From contig JAWKVZ010000001.1 in NCBI GenBank assembly GCA_041397725.1, positions 992,001 through 1,056,000 of the forward strand: DNA of 64,000 bases, read 5' to 3'. Shown piece after piece: positions 44,122 through 52,081 of the stretch. The notes beneath the pieces were generated by a model that saw only the letters and a list, made by a program, of their open reading frames with translations, ran no database searches and was not told the DNA's origin. Source of the DNA: JAGRKR01 sp041397725. Lineage in GTDB: Bacteria; Pseudomonadota; Alphaproteobacteria; Rhizobiales; Hyphomicrobiaceae. The first letter of the stretch is position 1, and the number at the start of each line of letters is the position of its first letter. The position numbers and the translations under genes were made by a program.

Positions 44122-45384
44122 TCAGAGCCGCGAAGGCTGCCCGGCGAGATCCCGCTCGCCGGCTGCCGTGCGCTCGCGGGCATCATGGCCGACCCCCTGG
44201 CTCAACACGAAGGAATCGAGCGCCAGCATCGCACCGGCGCGATCGCTCGACAGGCCGCTCAACAGCAGCTCCACCTCGAGCCCGCCGGAAAAGCATGCGG
44301 CGAGGCTCTTGCGGACCGCGTCCACATAGGCCGGCACGTGACTGAGCGGACCGGCGAGCACGATCGCATCGGGATCGACCATGGCCACGACGGCCGCGAT
44401 CGCCTCGCCAAGCCGCGTCCCGGCGGCGCGAAACGCGGCGATGGGCTTGCGTTGTCCGGCGTTGGCCTGCGCCATCGCCTGCTCGAGCAGGCGCGCATTC
44501 TCGACGCCGTGCTCGACGGGGCTGACGCGACGCCCGACGAGCCCGAGCTCGGTCAGGACCGCATGTCCCGACGCCACCGTGTCGAGACAGCCGACGCGCC
44601 CGCAGGTGCACACCTCGCTGGAACCGGCCACAGCCATGTGCCCGAGCTGGCCCGCGGCAGCCGTGCGCCCCTTGATCAGACGCCCACCGGACAGGATGCT
44701 GGCGCCGATACCGAGCACCGCGTTGATCAGCAGCACGTCGCGGTGGCCGCGCGTCTGGCCGATCTCGGCTTCCGCCAGATTGAGCGCGTGATGCAGGCTC
44801 TCGACGCGGACCGGCAGACGGAGTGCTGCTGCGAGCCTCGCACCGAGCGGCACATCCTTCCAGCCGATATTCGGTGAGCGCACGATGGTGCCGCTGGCGG
44901 TATCGGTGACGCCGGCCACCGCCGCACCGAACCCGGCCACGCGCTGCGGATCGACGCCGGTGCGGGAGATGAGACGCCTGGCCTCGCGAATGGCGAGGTC
45001 CACGGCCCGCTCCGCCTTCCCGACTCCCATGATGTCCAGCTTGAGACGTTCGATGGGATGACCGTCGAGACCGCACAGCATCAGCCACTGCTCGTAGGCC
45101 CCGATGCCCAGGCCGAGCACATAAGCTCCGTCGCGCGCAAGCTCCAGGTCGATGAAGCGCCGACCCGGACGCCCTTCCTGCACTAGGGGCGCGCCTTCGC
45201 TGAGCAGCCCTTCATCGATCAGCTCGCGGGTGATGCGGGAGATGGCCGCCGCGGTCAGACCGGTCGCGGCAGCGAGCCGCGTGCGCGACATGGGCCCCGT
45301 GCGAAACACGTGTCGCAATATGAGCCCGCGGTTGTGTCGCCGCATGCTGTCCGGCGACGCCCCTTCGCTCGATGGCGTGACCAC
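44122..45384 (-). CDS. ROK-family transcriptional regulator
   Basis: A 420-residue protein with an N-terminal winged helix (about residues 15-75: NRGLILRHVFRTGPMSRTRLAAATGLTAAAISRITRELIDEGLL) and a ROK sugar-kinase-like domain. The ROK signature carries the zinc site in VCTCGRVGCLDTVASG, with GHMAVAG just before; the ligand domain includes GFGAAVAGVTDTASGTIVRSPNIGW. ROK regulators such as NagC, Mlc and XylR sense sugars. The GTG at 45384 with CGGGAG upstream is preferred to the TTG at 45444. It is divergent from an NAD-dependent epimerase gene, and a large inverted repeat sits between them. Confidence 0.88.
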   Translation of the reverse strand: MVTPSSEGASPDSMRRHNRGLILRHVFRTGPMSRTRLAAATGLTAAAISRITRELIDEGLLSEGAPLVQEGRPGRRFIDLELARDGAYVLGLGIGAYEQWLMLCGLDGHPIERLKLDIMGVGKAERAVDLAIREARRLISRTGVDPQRVAGFGAAVAGVTDTASGTIVRSPNIGWKDVPLGARLAAALRLPVRVESLHHALNLAEAEIGQTRGHRDVLLINAVLGIGASILSGGRLIKGRTAAAGQLGHMAVAGSSEVCTCGRVGCLDTVASGHAVLTELGLVGRRVSPVEHGVENARLLEQAMAQANAGQRKPIAAFRAAGTRLGEAIAAVVAMVDPDAIVLAGPLSHVPAYVDAVRKSLAACFSGGLEVELLLSGLSSDRAGAMLALDSFVLSQGVGHDARERTAAGERDLAGQPSRL

Positions 45385-45387
45385 GCA

Positions 45388-45434
45388 AACTCCCGGTTGC
45401 TCAGTTGCACATCTCCGACTAGCAACAGGGAGTT
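45388..45434. promoter_or_regulatory. 14-bp inverted repeat overlapping the ROK-regulator ribosome binding site
   Basis: AACTCCCGGTTGCT (45388-45401) and AGCAACAGGGAGTT (45421-45434) are inverted copies with one mismatch, separated by 19 bases. Arm centres are 33 bases apart, about three helical turns. The arm near the ROK gene contains its GGGAG ribosome binding site (minus strand), four bases from the GTG. It is a likely operator for autoregulation and for control of the divergent epimerase gene; as RNA, the same arms would fold and hide the ribosome binding site. Confidence 0.55.
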
Positions 45435-45488
45435 GGACCGTCAACGCGACTTAGGGCGGTGTCGGCCCGCAGACCTGGAGCAGATCTC

Positions 45489-46400
45489 ATGCGAATTCTC
45501 GTCCTCGGAGGCTCCGGCCTGATCGGGCGCGGGCTCGTCGCCGCCCTCGCGCGGGCAGGCGATACCGTCGCCGTTCTCTCGCGCTCGGCGCTGGCCGCAC
45601 CCGCGGGACCTGCCGTGCATGCACGCATCCAGGCCGATATCGCCGACGCCGACGCCTTCAACGCCGCCGTCGCGGATTTCCGACCGCAGGTGATCGTACA
45701 TCTGGCCGCAATGCTGCAGCACGATTGCGAGCGCGATCCCGCGGGCGCGGTCGCGAGCAACGTCGTCGGCACCGTGAACGTGTTCGAGGCAGCGCGCGCG
45801 CACGGCGTGCAGCGCGTCGTGATCGCGAGCTCGATCGCGGCCTACGGCGAGCGCCACGACCTCATGCGCGAAGACGATCCGGCGCCGGCCAGCCTCTCCC
45901 TCTATGGCGAAACGAAGCGGCTCGGCGAACTGCTGGGGCAGCGCTACCAGCAGCTCCATGGCGTGGAGATGGTGGCGCTGCGCTACTCCGGCGTGATCGG
46001 CCCCGGCGGCGTCGCAGGGCGTGGCATGGCGCTGGCCCGCCATCTCCTGATCGGCACGGCGAACGGCGGCGACGTGCACCTGGATTTCGTCAGCGGCGAG
46101 GAAACCTGTCACCTGACCCACGTCGACGACGCGGTGGCGGTGACGGTGGCAGCCATCAGGCATCCCGCACCGCGCCATGCGGTCTACAACGTCGCCGGGC
46201 CGGATGCGAATTTCGTCAGCCTGCGCGACCTGCACGCGGCCGTACGCCGGCAACGCCCCGCTGCGGGCCGCGCCAGCTTCTCCGGACGCGCCCGCAGCGC
46301 CGGCCCGGTCGACACGACGCGGTTGCGTGAAGATCTCGGCGTCACGCCCGCGGTAGGCCTGGCCGACGGCCTCGCCGCCATCCTCGCGTCGGGCGCGTGA
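45489..46400 (+). CDS. NAD-dependent epimerase/dehydratase (extended SDR)
   Basis: A 303-residue cytoplasmic enzyme. The Rossmann glycine motif ILVLGGSGLIGRGLV (GxxGxxG) is at the N-terminus, followed by a VIHLAA-like VIVHLAAMLQHDC, VVIASSIAAYG with the catalytic Ser, and LYGETKRLGELL with the Tyr-x3-Lys pair. Family members act on nucleotide sugars or related sugar acids. The ATG at 45489 has GGAG nine bases upstream. It is divergent from the ROK regulator, suggesting sugar-responsive control, and convergent with the membrane-bound spermidine-synthase-like gene six bases away. Confidence 0.85.
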   Translation: MRILVLGGSGLIGRGLVAALARAGDTVAVLSRSALAAPAGPAVHARIQADIADADAFNAAVADFRPQVIVHLAAMLQHDCERDPAGAVASNVVGTVNVFEAARAHGVQRVVIASSIAAYGERHDLMREDDPAPASLSLYGETKRLGELLGQRYQQLHGVEMVALRYSGVIGPGGVAGRGMALARHLLIGTANGGDVHLDFVSGEETCHLTHVDDAVAVTVAAIRHPAPRHAVYNVAGPDANFVSLRDLHAAVRRQRPAAGRASFSGRARSAGPVDTTRLREDLGVTPAVGLADGLAAILASGA

Positions 46401-46406
46401 CGCGCG

Positions 46407-48728
46407 CTACTCCCGCCACTTGCTGAAGAACGGCCGGATGATGTCCGAGTAGTCGTCCGTCCATGGCCGTTGACGCCCCGGATTGAGCTCGCCAGCCCCA
46501 GGCATGCGCCGGAACGGCACGAGCGACCCCGCCTCGCGCCCGAGCACGGCGACGGTCGAGCCCATGGCGTCGTAGTTGTCCGATCCCGTCTGGTCGGCGA
46601 CCAGCACGCCCTTGAGCACGCCGACGCGCTTGACGGTACTCGCCACGACAGCGTCGAGATCGAGATAGCGGTTGGAGATGTGCAGCACGATGAGCCCGTC
46701 GGGCCTGATCTTGCGACCGTAGAGCTCGAGCGCCTCGGTGGTGAGCAGATGGATGGGCACCGCGTCCGACGAGAAGGCGTCGAGGATCAGCAGATCGAAG
46801 CTCGCGTCAGGCTCGCGCGCCAGCGTCAGCCGTGCGTCGCCGACGATGATCTCCGCCTCGGGGCGGCAGCGCGTCACATAGGAGAACTTGGCGGGGTTGC
46901 GCGCGATGTCGACGACAAGCGGGTCGATCTCGTAGAACTTCCAGGTCTCGTCCGGCCGGGAGTGACAGGCCAGCGAGCCCGTGCCGAGCCCGACCACGCC
47001 GAACTTGAGCTTGCGCCCTACGGCCGACGGCACAGCGCGGGCGATGCGTACCGCCGACGCCATCGGGCTCAATGGATGGTAGTAGGTGCCGGGCGACGCC
47101 GCCAGCACGGGCAAGCCGAAGCGATCGGTGATGCGCTCCGCGCCATGCAGAGTCGTGCCGTGCGTGAACAAGCGGTGCTGGCCGTCCGGCGTCTCGTAGA
47201 CGCGGTGCACGCCGAAGAAGCTGCGCGCGGCATTGCCACGATGCACGCCCGACGGCAACGCACTCACGACCACGAGCGTGAGCAGCACGAGCAGCGTCTG
47301 GCGGAACGGAAAGCGCCACGCCATCGCAGCGACCAGACCGAGGATGACGATGGCCATGAAGGCGACCTCACCGTCGAGGTCGAGCTTCTTGAGCAGCGCG
47401 CCATCGATGACCGGAGCAGCCAGCGCGTAGAGCGCCCGCCCGCCGATCGCAAGCCCGGCGACGAGACCGGCGATGGCGATGACCACCGGCAGGATCGGAC
47501 GCGCCTCGCCGTCGCTGCCCTCGCGGGAAAGCGCGCGCGGCCGGCAGGTCACGGAGAGCGCGAGCAGCAGCGGATACTCCACGACCTCGGAGAAGATCTG
47601 GGGAGCGATCAGGGCGGAGAACAATCCGCCGAGCACGCCGCCGAGCGACATCAACAGATAGAACTCGGTCAGCCGCTCGACCGACGGGCGGCGCTCATAG
47701 AGCGTGCGGTGGGCCACCATGGTCGTCGACAGGAAGGCGAGCACGCCGACGGTCGCCATGATCGGCCAGCTCATGTGCGAGAGCTTGGCGAGGAACGCCA
47801 GCGCGGCGATGACGGAGACGAGGTGGATCGCCAGCATCACGCTCTGCGGAATCAGCGGGCGGTCGCGAAACACGAGCACGAACGTCAGCAGATAGAGCGC
47901 GAGCGGTATGACCCAGAGCAGAGGGGCGCTGGCGACGTCGGTCGTGACGTGCGTGGTGAAGGCGACGAGCAGCGCCGAAGGCACCAGCGCCAGCCAGACC
48001 CAGGCGAGGCGCTCCTTCCAGCGCGGCCCGCTCGAGACGCTGATGGACGCATCCGGTGCCACCGCGCCCCGTCTGGCGCCGATCCTCGAGTGCATGTAGG
48101 CGAGCGCCGCCGCAAACATGAGCACGAGCACGAGGAAGCCGAGCTGCCAGGCGCGGCTCTGCGCCAGCAGGCCGAGGCGCGGCTCGATGAGAAAGGGATA
48201 GCCGAGCAGCGCCAGCAGGCTACCCAGATTGCTCGCGGCGTAGAGGAAATAGGGGTCCTTCGCATGACGATGCTCGGTGGCACCGAACCAGGCCTGGATC
48301 AACGGCGCATTGGCGGCCACGGCAAAGAACGGCAGGCCGACGGCAATGGTGAAAAGCTGAAGCTGCCAGACGTAGGCGCTGCCCGAAGGCGGCTCCGTCC
48401 ACCCGGCCGGAATGGCGAAGGGCAGGACCAGGAAGGCCGACAGGCAGACCAGAATATGCACCACCAGAGCATTGCGCGGCGCCAGCCAGCGATTGAGCAG
48501 GTGGGCATAGCAATAGCCGGCGAGCAGGGCGGCCTGGAAGAAGCACATCGCCACCGCCCACACGGACGGCGCGCCACCGAGACGGGGCAGCACCATCTTG
48601 GTGAACATCGGCTGGACGGCAAACAAAAGGAAAGCGCTCACGAAAGTCATGGCCGTGAAACCGACCAGGACCAGCGTGTGCTCACGACCGGGAGCGAAGC
48701 TCCCCGGCGAGCGGACAGCTTCCATCAT
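46407..48728 (-). CDS. Spermidine-synthase-like methyltransferase-fold domain fused to a membrane domain
   Basis: A 773-residue inner-membrane protein. The first about 480 residues contain about twelve hydrophobic helices (for example LVLVGFTAMTFVSAFLLFAVQPMFTKMVLPRLGG); the last about 260 form a spermidine-synthase/SAM-methyltransferase fold: FGVVGLGTGSLACHSRPDETWKFYEIDPLVVDIARNPAKF, DARLTLAREPDASFDLLILDAFSSDAVP. AdoMet-binding residues are conserved, but a polyamine product has not been shown for this membrane-fused branch. AGGAG lies just before the ATGATG at 48728. Confidence 0.85.
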   Translation of the reverse strand: MMEAVRSPGSFAPGREHTLVLVGFTAMTFVSAFLLFAVQPMFTKMVLPRLGGAPSVWAVAMCFFQAALLAGYCYAHLLNRWLAPRNALVVHILVCLSAFLVLPFAIPAGWTEPPSGSAYVWQLQLFTIAVGLPFFAVAANAPLIQAWFGATEHRHAKDPYFLYAASNLGSLLALLGYPFLIEPRLGLLAQSRAWQLGFLVLVLMFAAALAYMHSRIGARRGAVAPDASISVSSGPRWKERLAWVWLALVPSALLVAFTTHVTTDVASAPLLWVIPLALYLLTFVLVFRDRPLIPQSVMLAIHLVSVIAALAFLAKLSHMSWPIMATVGVLAFLSTTMVAHRTLYERRPSVERLTEFYLLMSLGGVLGGLFSALIAPQIFSEVVEYPLLLALSVTCRPRALSREGSDGEARPILPVVIAIAGLVAGLAIGGRALYALAAPVIDGALLKKLDLDGEVAFMAIVILGLVAAMAWRFPFRQTLLVLLTLVVVSALPSGVHRGNAARSFFGVHRVYETPDGQHRLFTHGTTLHGAERITDRFGLPVLAASPGTYYHPLSPMASAVRIARAVPSAVGRKLKFGVVGLGTGSLACHSRPDETWKFYEIDPLVVDIARNPAKFSYVTRCRPEAEIIVGDARLTLAREPDASFDLLILDAFSSDAVPIHLLTTEALELYGRKIRPDGLIVLHISNRYLDLDAVVASTVKRVGVLKGVLVADQTGSDNYDAMGSTVAVLGREAGSLVPFRRMPGAGELNPGRQRPWTDDYSDIIRPFFSKWRE

Positions 48729-48854
48729 GCATCTCCTGACGCTCGAGGGCGCCGGAAGATACTCTGGTCCCAAAGCGGCGAAGCTGCGGCATAGCGCCGG
48801 GGGAAGCGAGCCTCCCTCCGGCGTTGACAGCGAGCCCCGCCTCGTGAGCCGGCG

Positions 48855-49556
48855 TCAGACCGTGACGGTCTCGCCTGCCTTGGGCACGACGACGTTCTGG
48901 CCCTTCATCTCCGCCACGAACGCCTCGGCCGTCTGGTCGAGCACGGGGAAGGTGCCGTAGTGGCAGGGAAAAATCGTCTTGAACGCGAAGAACTTCTTGC
49001 ACGTGAAGGCCGCCGAGCGCGCACCCATCGTGAAGCGATCGCCGACCGGCACGATGCCGATATCGGGCTTGTGGAACTCGTTGATCAGCGCCATGCCGCC
49101 GAACATGTCGGTATCGCCCATGTGATAGACGGTGCGCCCTTCCCGGCTCTTGATCACGATTCCGTTGGGATTGCCGAGGTAGCGCGCGGCACCGTCGACG
49201 GTGGTCGAGGAGGAGTGCAGCGCGTTGACCAGGGAGAGATCGAAGTCACCGTCCGAGACCGTGCCCCCCGTGTTCATCGGCTGAAGCTTCTCGGCGCCCT
49301 TGCCGGCCACGTGCAAGGCGAGCTCGTAGGTCGCGAACAACTGGGCGCCGCGGAGCTTGCAGATCTCGCCGGCATCCCCGACATGGTCGTCGTGCCCGTG
49401 CGTCAGCGCCACGTGCGTCACGCCGCGGGTCGCCTCGTCCCAGGCCACGCCCGACTTCTCGAACGTCGGGTTGCCCTTCAGAAAGGGATCGATGAGGACG
49501 ACGCTGCCGCCGGTCTCGATGCGGAAGCAGGAATGGCCATACCACGTGATCTTCAT
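48855..49556 (-). CDS. UPF0173 metal-dependent hydrolase (metallo-beta-lactamase fold)
   Basis: A 233-residue cytoplasmic protein of the UPF0173 family. The metal motif HxHxDH is ALTHGHDDHVGDAGEIC; other ligands lie in TVYHMGDTDMFG and the final IFPCHYGTFPVLDQT. ITWYGHSCFRIET is the N-terminal family signature. It should hydrolyse a small substrate, unidentified. It is divergent from ruvX, with 64 bases between the starts. Confidence 0.9.
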   Translation of the reverse strand: MKITWYGHSCFRIETGGSVVLIDPFLKGNPTFEKSGVAWDEATRGVTHVALTHGHDDHVGDAGEICKLRGAQLFATYELALHVAGKGAEKLQPMNTGGTVSDGDFDLSLVNALHSSSTTVDGAARYLGNPNGIVIKSREGRTVYHMGDTDMFGGMALINEFHKPDIGIVPVGDRFTMGARSAAFTCKKFFAFKTIFPCHYGTFPVLDQTAEAFVAEMKGQNVVVPKAGETVTV

Positions 49557-49620
49557 TGACGGGCTCTCTCGCTTGAGTTGGTGTCAGATGGCTCTTGGCC
49601 AAGTATAAGCGGTCAATACG

Positions 49621-50166
49621 ATGCAACAATGGTCTCGTGAGCCTGTGACGCAGCCCAGCCAAGACGCCCCCGCCGAGCCGCCCGTCACGACCGATGCCGC
49701 GCTCTTCGCCAGCGCGCTCGCGCCGTCGCGGCGCCTGATCGGTCTCGACGTCGGCACGAAGACGATCGGCCTCGCCCTCTCCGACGTCACGCGCACGATC
49801 GCCACGGGCTTCGAGACGATGAAGCGCAGCAAGTTCCGCCAGGAAGCCGCCTATCTGGTGGCGCTGGCCGAGCAACACGCGCTGACCGGCGTCGTCGTCG
49901 GCCTGCCGATCAACCTCGACGGCAGCGAAGGGCCACGCGCCCAGTCGTCCCGCGCCTTCGCCCGCAATCTCGTGCGCATCCTGCCGTTGCCGATCCTGCT
50001 CTGGGACGAGCGGCTGACCACGGCCGCCGCCGAGCGCCTGCTCATCGAGGCCGACCAGAGCCGTAAGCGCCGCGCCGAAGTGGTGGATCGTGTCGCCGCC
50101 ACGTTGATCCTCCAGGGCGCGCTCGATCGCCTCGCGCACCTCGCGCCCCCCAGGGAGGAAACGTGA
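49621..50166 (+). CDS. ruvX: RuvX/YqgF Holliday-junction resolvase-like nuclease
   Basis: A 181-residue RNase H-fold protein. RLIGLDVGTKTIGLALSD carries the first catalytic Asp, VVVGLPINLDGSEG the glycine-rich middle, LLWDERLTTAAAERLL the second acidic strand with Glu, and EVVDRVAATLILQGAL the final Asp helix. YqgF proteins act on Holliday junctions or on 16S rRNA processing. The about 35-residue N-terminal extension before the fold is longer than in E. coli YqgF. Its usual downstream neighbour pyrB is here displaced by about 4.7 kb. Confidence 0.93.
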   Translation: MQQWSREPVTQPSQDAPAEPPVTTDAALFASALAPSRRLIGLDVGTKTIGLALSDVTRTIATGFETMKRSKFRQEAAYLVALAEQHALTGVVVGLPINLDGSEGPRAQSSRAFARNLVRILPLPILLWDERLTTAAAERLLIEADQSRKRRAEVVDRVAATLILQGALDRLAHLAPPREET

Positions 50167-50223
50167 GGCCGGCGGCTCCCGGTGAGGCAGCCCAGTGGCT
50201 TCGAGCACGGCGCACAGCGGACG

Positions 50224-51246
50224 CTAGCGGTGGCTGGCGCGCGCCTTCTGGCGATAGCTGCGCGGCGCCTCGCCATACCAGCGACGCGCGGCCCGTGTGA
50301 AGGCGCTGAGCTCGGAAAAGCCGAGGAGGTGCGAGACCGTGCTGAGCGGCAGGTCGGTGTCGATCAGATACTGCGTGGCGAGGCGCTGGCGCGTCTGATC
50401 CAGGATCGTGCTGAAGGACGTCTCGGACGTCGCCAGGCGCGTGCGCACCGAGCGCTGCGTCAAGCCCATGGCTTTGGCGATGGACTCGAGATCGAAGGCG
50501 CCGCCGGGCAGCCGCACCTCGATCTCGCTCGAGATCCGCTGGACGATGTCGGTCGACGCCTGCTGCTCGCTCAGGAGCCGTTCGGCGAGCTCGCGCATTA
50601 GCGTGTAGAGCCGCAGATTCGAGCTGGAATTGACCTTGTTCAGCGTCGCTCCATCGATGACCATGGCGTTGCGCGCGCAGTTGAAGCGCACGCGCGGCCC
50701 GACCAGTCGCAAAAGCAGGCTCGTTTCGTCGAGGTCGCGATGCTCGAGCTCGACCCGCAACGGCACCCAGGACGGACCGGCCAGTCCACGCAGGCGCAGG
50801 GCCGCGCTGCCGACGAGGAACAGGGAAAGCTGGAGTCGCGAGCCGTAGCTCGGTGGATAGCGCCAGACCAGCAGGCCAGTGCCGCCCTCCTCGGTGAACG
50901 AAACCTCAACGCCTTCGAGAAGCAGCGTCGTGTAGCGCTCGATGCAATACAGCGCGTCACGCACGGTCGGGGCGTGCAACACGAGCTGCCCAACCACACC
51001 CGAGGCCCCCGGAGGATAGATCTCCGCCAGGCGCAGTCCGAGATCGGGCTCGCCGAGGACTATGGCGGCGCGATCGAAGAACGCCGCGACGGTGTCCATC
51101 GAGACGCGCGCGTCAGGCTGCTTGAGGACGTCCGAGGGCAAGCCCACCTCGGCGGCGATGTCGCCGAACGAGAAGCCCTTGGCGGCGACATAGCTCGCGA
51201 CGCCCTCGAAGATGCTTGCCGGGACCGTGTGCGCTTCCTCGACCAT
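50224..51246 (-). CDS. AraC-family transcriptional regulator (Arabinose_bd type)
   Basis: A 340-residue regulator. The N-terminal domain (about 1-190) resembles the ligand domain of OruR/ArgR-like AraC proteins (ASYVAAKGFSFGDIAAEVGLPSDVL, LGLRLAEIYPPGASGVVGQLVLHAPTVRDALYCIERY). The C-terminal AraC domain (about 230-335) has two helix-turn-helix motifs: LESIAKAMGLTQRSVRTRL and LPLSTVSHLLGFSELSAFTRAARRWYG. It is divergent from the MarR gene at 51544. Targets may include the AidB-like or metallohydrolase genes nearby, but this is not shown. Confidence 0.88.
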   Translation of the reverse strand: MVEEAHTVPASIFEGVASYVAAKGFSFGDIAAEVGLPSDVLKQPDARVSMDTVAAFFDRAAIVLGEPDLGLRLAEIYPPGASGVVGQLVLHAPTVRDALYCIERYTTLLLEGVEVSFTEEGGTGLLVWRYPPSYGSRLQLSLFLVGSAALRLRGLAGPSWVPLRVELEHRDLDETSLLLRLVGPRVRFNCARNAMVIDGATLNKVNSSSNLRLYTLMRELAERLLSEQQASTDIVQRISSEIEVRLPGGAFDLESIAKAMGLTQRSVRTRLATSETSFSTILDQTRQRLATQYLIDTDLPLSTVSHLLGFSELSAFTRAARRWYGEAPRSYRQKARASHR

Positions 51247-51543
51247 GACCGTGACTCACCCCGAACATGAGTTCTGTCTGCGGTTCTGCGGTTCGACCAC
51301 TCCGAATACCGCCAACCGAGAGTCCGTTCAATTCCGAACGGGCGGCTGCGAAAAGTCCCGAGAACGGTCGATCCGAGAGCACTTCATCGACCACTACGTT
51401 GGATCGGTCAATTAATTGTAACTCAATGTCAAGATCGCGAGCGTGAAAACGCACTAGGACTAATTTTGACAGAGGCGCACACGAGCGCGCAGACGCGAAT
51501 GCGATCGCCTCACCAGCAACACCGAACATTCGGAGACTGCATA
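51247..51543. promoter_or_regulatory. Divergent control region between AraC and MarR regulators
   Basis: A near-300-base gap, A/T-richer than its surroundings, holds two palindromes: CCGTTC-AATTCC-GAACGG (51324-51341) and CAATTAATTG (51409-51418). A perfect TTGACA stands at 51466-51471, pointing toward the MarR gene, but no good -10 follows at 17 bases. The CAATTAATTG palindrome has the size of a MarR half-site pair. No gene is seen. Confidence 0.4.
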
Positions 51544-52032
51544 ATGAAGCAGGACGCCCCGCGCGGTCGCCTGAGCGCATCACCACTGCACTTGCTGCAT
51601 CGAGCCGGCCAGTGCGCCGAACTTCTGTTCGCCTCTAAAGTAGCGGAAAAGGACCTTACTCCACGTCAATTTGCCGTTCTCGCAACTTGCGCGACGGAAG
51701 ACGATCTGAGCCAAACGGATATCGTGCGTATTACGGGTATCGATCGTTCGACGCTCGCCGATATTGTGCGCCGGCTCGTTCAACGCGGCTATTTGCAGCG
51801 CAAACGCACCCGGACCGACGCCAGGCGTTATGCTGTTCGGCTCACCGAGAGCGGAAAATCTGTTCTCGCTCAGTCAGAGGTAACGGCGAACAGCGTGGAT
51901 GCCGAAATCGTCGAGGCTCTCTCGGCGCACGATCGCCAGGCGTTCCTGACCATGCTCCAGCGCGTGATCACGGACATGGAGGCTCGCGTCGCCCGCCCCG
52001 ACGACGATCTCGAGCCGGGCCTGGAAGACTAG
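51544..52032 (+). CDS. MarR-family transcriptional regulator
   Basis: A 162-residue winged-helix repressor. Family landmarks are LTPRQFAVLATCATEDDLSQTDIVRITGIDRSTLADIVRRLVQRGYLQRKRTRTDARRYAVRLTESG: the recognition helix region and the DxRxxxxxLT wing. MarR proteins usually bind palindromes near their own promoter and respond to phenolic or oxidised ligands. GGAG sits eight bases before ATG 51544; the longer frame from 51466 starts with TTG inside the TTGACA element. It is convergent with the AidB-like gene. Confidence 0.88.
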   Translation: MKQDAPRGRLSASPLHLLHRAGQCAELLFASKVAEKDLTPRQFAVLATCATEDDLSQTDIVRITGIDRSTLADIVRRLVQRGYLQRKRTRTDARRYAVRLTESGKSVLAQSEVTANSVDAEIVEALSAHDRQAFLTMLQRVITDMEARVARPDDDLEPGLED

Positions 52033-52081
52033 CTCGACGCCGTCGCACGACGCCCGCTCGCCTGTCGGGCGGGCGTCGGCA

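Noticed and set aside
46470..48794. A 774-codon plus-strand frame opposite the spermidine-synthase-like gene
   Set aside because: Its protein is Arg/Glu/Gln-rich, without domains, and mirrors the codon structure of the real minus-strand gene with its helices and SAM motif.
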